Source of the DNA: a virus
DNA: 32,831 nucleotides
Reading direction: 5' to 3' (one strand)
IMG/VR virus record: IMGVR_UViG_3300007734_000585
Coordinates: 1 to 32,831 of that record
In this document: in pieces, positions 30,637 through 32,831 of the stretch
How the letters are laid out: each line of letters starts with the position of its first letter
Numbering within the stretch: position 1 is the first letter of the stretch
The notes under the pieces: model-generated
Database searches by the model: none
What the model saw: only the letters and a program-made list of their open reading frames with translations
Told to the model about the DNA's origin: nothing
Position numbers and translations under genes: made by a program

Positions 30637-30797
30637 CACTTGCCCTTCTTGAGTTTGTCTGCCTCGCTCATGGCAATGGCAATGGCTTGCTCACGGCTGC
30701 CGACCTTGTCGCCACTGGAGCTCTTCAACTTGCCAGCCTTGTATTCGCGCATGACCTTGTGGACTTTTTCTTGCATCTTGGATTTCATGTCTTTCAT
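30636..30797 (-). CDS. DUF6496-like small basic protein, 53 aa
   Basis: The product (MKDMKSKMQEKVHKVMREYK, then AGKLKSSSGDKVGSREQAIA and IAMSEA) matches the DUF6496 plan: a basic helix, GKL-x-SGSG, KV-x-SR-x-QAIAIA-x-SEA. Members are found in phages and in bacteria; the function is unknown. It begins in the stop of the upstream gene (ATGA) and ends TGATG with the next. Confidence 0.75.
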   Translation of the reverse strand: MKDMKSKMQEKVHKVMREYKAGKLKSSSGDKVGSREQAIAIAMSEADKLKKGK

Positions 30798-31399
30798 TGC
30801 TGTGCTCCTGCTAAGAGAGGTCTTGTTGCCCGGCGAGAAACGGCACCCAGTTTGGCTGCGCGGCGCTCTCCGACCTCGCGGCTGAATTCGCCCTGAGCTT
30901 GAGCTCTTTTGGCCTCAAACTGTGATGAATCAAACTCTTCAATGGTTGGCGCTTGTGGCGTTTCTGGCGGGGTGGGTGCCTGCTCGGTGAACTTTGGAAT
31001 TTCCTTGGGAACGTAGTAGGTAAATGACTCGCGTTTGGTGTTGTAACCAAGCAAACCAAACAAACCAAACCTTGGGGTCTTGGTTTCTTTGATGCCGGTC
31101 GCCTCAGTCACTGGATTGGCTTGGATGTCGGCCAGCAACTTGTTGTAGTCATCGAGTTTTTTCATGTACGCGGCTTTTTGAGCCTCGTAGGTCGGCAGTA
31201 GTGACTCTTTGTAGGTCGCCATCTGCTCTTCAAACGGTTTCATCTTTTCGGCCACGCCAGCCTGGTAGCCGGTGAATGCGGTTTCGTATTCGCCTGTGAT
31301 GCCAGCCACGTTTTTCTTGTACTGCTCGGCCAGGCGCTGGATGTCGGATGAGCTGCGACGCGCCAGCTGCTGTTGTTTGAATTGGGGTAGGGTGGCCAT
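30794..31399 (-). CDS. Coiled-coil virion-associated protein, 201 aa
   Basis: An elongated helical protein: heptad-like helices over residues 1-95, then a Pro-rich hinge (FTEQAPTPPETPQAPTIEEF), then a basic helical end (REVGERRAAKLGAVSRRATR) closing with PLLAGAQQ. The R..S..PLL-type end is shared with the preceding 149-residue protein and occurs in small structural proteins of related phages. It probably acts in head or tail assembly. The start shares a base with the previous stop (TAATG). Confidence 0.65.
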   Translation of the reverse strand: MATLPQFKQQQLARRSSSDIQRLAEQYKKNVAGITGEYETAFTGYQAGVAEKMKPFEEQMATYKESLLPTYEAQKAAYMKKLDDYNKLLADIQANPVTEATGIKETKTPRFGLFGLLGYNTKRESFTYYVPKEIPKFTEQAPTPPETPQAPTIEEFDSSQFEAKRAQAQGEFSREVGERRAAKLGAVSRRATRPLLAGAQQ

Positions 31400-31848
31400 T
31401 ACTGCAACCTCATCCCGCCACCACTCAAATCAACCGGCACGCCAAGCTCTGCGTCCATGCGTTCACCTGAGAGCAGGGATCTGCGGCCACCACGGGTGCG
31501 AGCTCTGAGTGCAGATGCTTCTTGTGATGCAGCTTTGCGACGCTCCTCGTCTGCAGCTGCTTGCACCTCCTTGGCTTTCTTCTCCATCTCCAGCTTGTTG
31601 GTCTGGTATTGAAGTTGCGAGGCTTCAAACTGCTGCCTGGCGGTCTGAGCTTGCTGCTCAAGGGACGCGCCTTGCTTGGCGTACTCAGCGGTCTGCTTGG
31701 CCAGCTCAGTGCGCATGGCAGCCTGGTCAGCGGCCTGCTGGGCCAGCAATGTGCGCTGGTCATTTTCGGCCTGCTGCCTGGATTTGCGCGCCTGGTCAGC
31801 GCTGACAGCGGTGCTCAAAACAATGGCACCCGTGATCCAATAGGTCAT
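31399..31848 (-). CDS. Coiled-coil protein with N-terminal hydrophobic segment, 149 aa
   Basis: A short hydrophobic start (MTYWITGAIVLSTAVSA) precedes a long Gln/Ala/Glu-rich coiled coil (residues about 20-105), and the end contains RGGRRSLLSGERMDAELG. A GGAGGTAA ribosome site lies upstream, one of the best of the late region. It may be a virion protein or membrane-linked assembly factor. No enzymatic motif is visible. Confidence 0.65.
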   Translation of the reverse strand: MTYWITGAIVLSTAVSADQARKSRQQAENDQRTLLAQQAADQAAMRTELAKQTAEYAKQGASLEQQAQTARQQFEASQLQYQTNKLEMEKKAKEVQAAADEERRKAASQEASALRARTRGGRRSLLSGERMDAELGVPVDLSGGGMRLQ

Positions 31849-32321
31849 TTGATTACCTCCTTGTGTTCATAAACTTCCATGCCCAGCTCGGCGTATTCCA
31901 GCGCGGTGAACATGTTTTCCAGGGTCTCGATGTCGGTCTCGTTGGCCGGGTTGGGGTGAATCGTTGTCCAGATCGCATCCTCATGCGTATGCACAACCCG
32001 CTTGGTTCCAGCCTCTGAGATAAATGACGCTGGCGCTGTATGTGTTTCCAGGCCAAACTCGGTGTAGCAGGTGATGCTGCCCTGGCTGATGATGTTGAAG
32101 TGACGATGGCGGTGGATCTTGCCAACCACCACAGTGCCAGCAGGCAAATGGATCTCTCGGGCATAGATACCAGGCGCAAGCCAGTGTTTGACGGGTGGCG
32201 ATTCGTCCATGCGCTGGCCATCAGGCAGCGCCTGGCAAGCCCTTTGAATGGCCATGATCTTCTGCCGCGCTATCGGCGCAGGCAGATTCGCTTGCGGCAT
32301 TTCAATGATGGCTGTCGTCAT
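31845..32321 (-). CDS. Cupin-like protein after the terminase gene, 158 aa
   Basis: The core HWLAPGIYAREIHLPAGTVV, GKIHRHRHFNIISQGSITC, SFISEAGTKRVVHTHEDAIW, and the following THIHPN-like strand form a single beta-barrel (cupin) with several His that could bind metal. Proteins of this type occur between terminase and portal genes in podoviruses; their function is unknown. The ATG at 32321 has no Shine-Dalgarno, and a promoter-like site lies directly upstream, so translation may start on a leaderless or very short leader. The frame is open to 32441 but that part overlaps terL. Confidence 0.7.
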   Translation of the reverse strand: MTTAIIEMPQANLPAPIARQKIMAIQRACQALPDGQRMDESPPVKHWLAPGIYAREIHLPAGTVVVGKIHRHRHFNIISQGSITCYTEFGLETHTAPASFISEAGTKRVVHTHEDAIWTTIHPNPANETDIETLENMFTALEYAELGMEVYEHKEVIK

Positions 32322-32323
32322 AC

Positions 32324-32357
32324 CAATAGATTCTATTGAGTGTTGTACACAATGCAA
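32324..32357 (-). promoter_or_regulatory. Palindromic promoter-like site between terL and the cupin gene
   Basis: Read leftward, TTGCAT (32357-32352) and TAGAAT (32335-32330) are 16 bp apart. The -10 lies within a perfect palindrome, CAATAGA-T-TCTATTG (32324-32338). Two GATATC copies (32365 and 32376) lie just upstream. The predicted transcript would start at or near the cupin ATG. The -35 match is weak, so the promoter is tentative; the palindrome is certain. Confidence 0.4.
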
Positions 32358-32385
32358 TAGCCTTGATATCTTTGCGATATCACCT

Positions 32386-32831
32386 TTATGCAAACACATC
32401 AAAATCGGTGCTGGCGCTGGTTTGACCCATGGGCCTGCCACCGAGCTGGTGGGTGCGGGTCATGCGGTTGTATTCGCCGCCGCCCAGCATCAGGTAGCCG
32501 AATGAGTCGCCAATGTGTGAGTGTTCGTTCTTGTTTGGCGCGTCGCGGAAGCGCTCCTGGCCAGCACCGACGGCCACGCGCTTGAAGTGGTAGCCACCGG
32601 CCAGCGATTTGCGCAGCAGCTTGCACTCGCGATTGACAATAAGCCCCGGCTTGCCGTTGATCAGGCGCTGCATGGGCGCGGCAGAGGCCTCACGGCGCAC
32701 CTTAAAGTCGTTGCTGGCGGTCGGCTGCGCACGCAGGCCCAGGGTTTTCAAGTAATCAAAGGCTGTGACCTCATAGATTGCGTCCCTGGCCATGCCTGCC
32801 GGGTCACCCCATATCAAAACCTGGTGGTTTG
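32386..32831 (-). CDS. terL: Terminase large subunit, C-terminal part (continues from 1 through the circular join)
   Basis: This is the nuclease half of TerL, covering residues 371-517 of the joined gene; residues 371-411 are repeated from the left end. The active-site residues Asp379 (WGDPAG) and Asp478 (HSHIGDSFGYLML) belong to the RNase H-like nuclease. The upstream frame is that of the gene starting at 1235; frames agree when 32705 is set equal to 1. The gene ends 64 bp before the cupin start. Confidence 0.93.
   Translation of the reverse strand, partial: NHQVLIWGDPAGMARDAIYEVTAFDYLKTLGLRAQPTASNDFKVRREASAAPMQRLINGKPGLIVNRECKLLRKSLAGGYHFKRVAVGAGQERFRDAPNKNEHSHIGDSFGYLMLGGGEYNRMTRTHQLGGRPMGQTSASTDFDVFA
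32705..32831. repeat. Right copy of 127-bp terminal direct repeat
   Basis: These bases are identical to bases 1-127. Removing one copy closes the genome at 32,704 bp and restores terL. Confidence 0.95.

Overview
This window is a single tailed-phage genome assembled as a circle and cut inside the large terminase gene. Bases 1-127 are repeated exactly at 32705-32831, so the unit is 32,704 bp, and the terminase frame runs on unbroken across the join. Base composition is mid-50s percent G+C by eye. The virion genes are of the podovirus (T7-like short tail) type: a head-tail connector portal, scaffold, major capsid protein, two tail tubular proteins, three or four internal or ejected virion proteins, and an S74-type tail fibre. 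Several small neighbours (a Bbp19-like protein, DUF6496-like and DUF6321-like proteins, a DUF7178-like internal protein) belong to a group of podoviruses infecting Burkholderiales and other Proteobacteria. The host is probably a betaproteobacterium, perhaps freshwater, but this is inference. No host genes, rRNA, tRNA or CRISPR array were seen.

Layout. A divergent control region at about 5480-5644 separates two transcription directions. Rightward (5645-9116) is a compact early-type cassette: a small protein, a small serine recombinase, a membrane microprotein, a winged-helix-like protein, a YqaJ-type exonuclease, a short protein and a RecT-type annealing protein. Leftward from about 5512 come a ribbon-helix-helix regulator, small proteins, a RuvC-like resolvase, a 33-residue membrane peptide, small DNA-binding-like proteins, a replication initiator with an origin-like repeat cluster inside its gene, a small protein with an SSB-like acidic tip, and the terminase small and large subunits. 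The same direction continues through the circular join (32831 downward): a cupin-like protein, coiled-coil and small virion-associated proteins, portal, Bbp19-like, scaffold, terminator, promoter, major capsid protein, decoration-like protein, second hairpin, tail tubes, internal virion proteins, tail fibre, receptor-binding-type accessory fibre, and a lysis cassette (XhlA-like, coiled-coil membrane proteins, EF-hand membrane protein, nested Rz/Rz1, M15 endolysin). This ends at 9113, stop codon against stop codon with recT.

How it works together. There is no RNA polymerase, DNA polymerase, helicase or primase gene. A T7-like particle is therefore combined with host-dependent, lambda-like replication (initiator plus internal origin with a perfect DnaA box) and a RecE/RecT-like recombination pair plus a RuvC-like resolvase. 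Genes are packed with 1-14 nt overlaps (ATGA, TGATG, GTGA), which implies long translationally coupled operons. The only clear internal transcription signals are a hairpin terminator followed by a sigma70-like promoter in front of the capsid gene, a hairpin after the capsid genes, and a palindromic promoter-like site just after terL. Whether the phage is temperate is open: the serine recombinase is the only integrase candidate and no CI-type repressor is recognisable.
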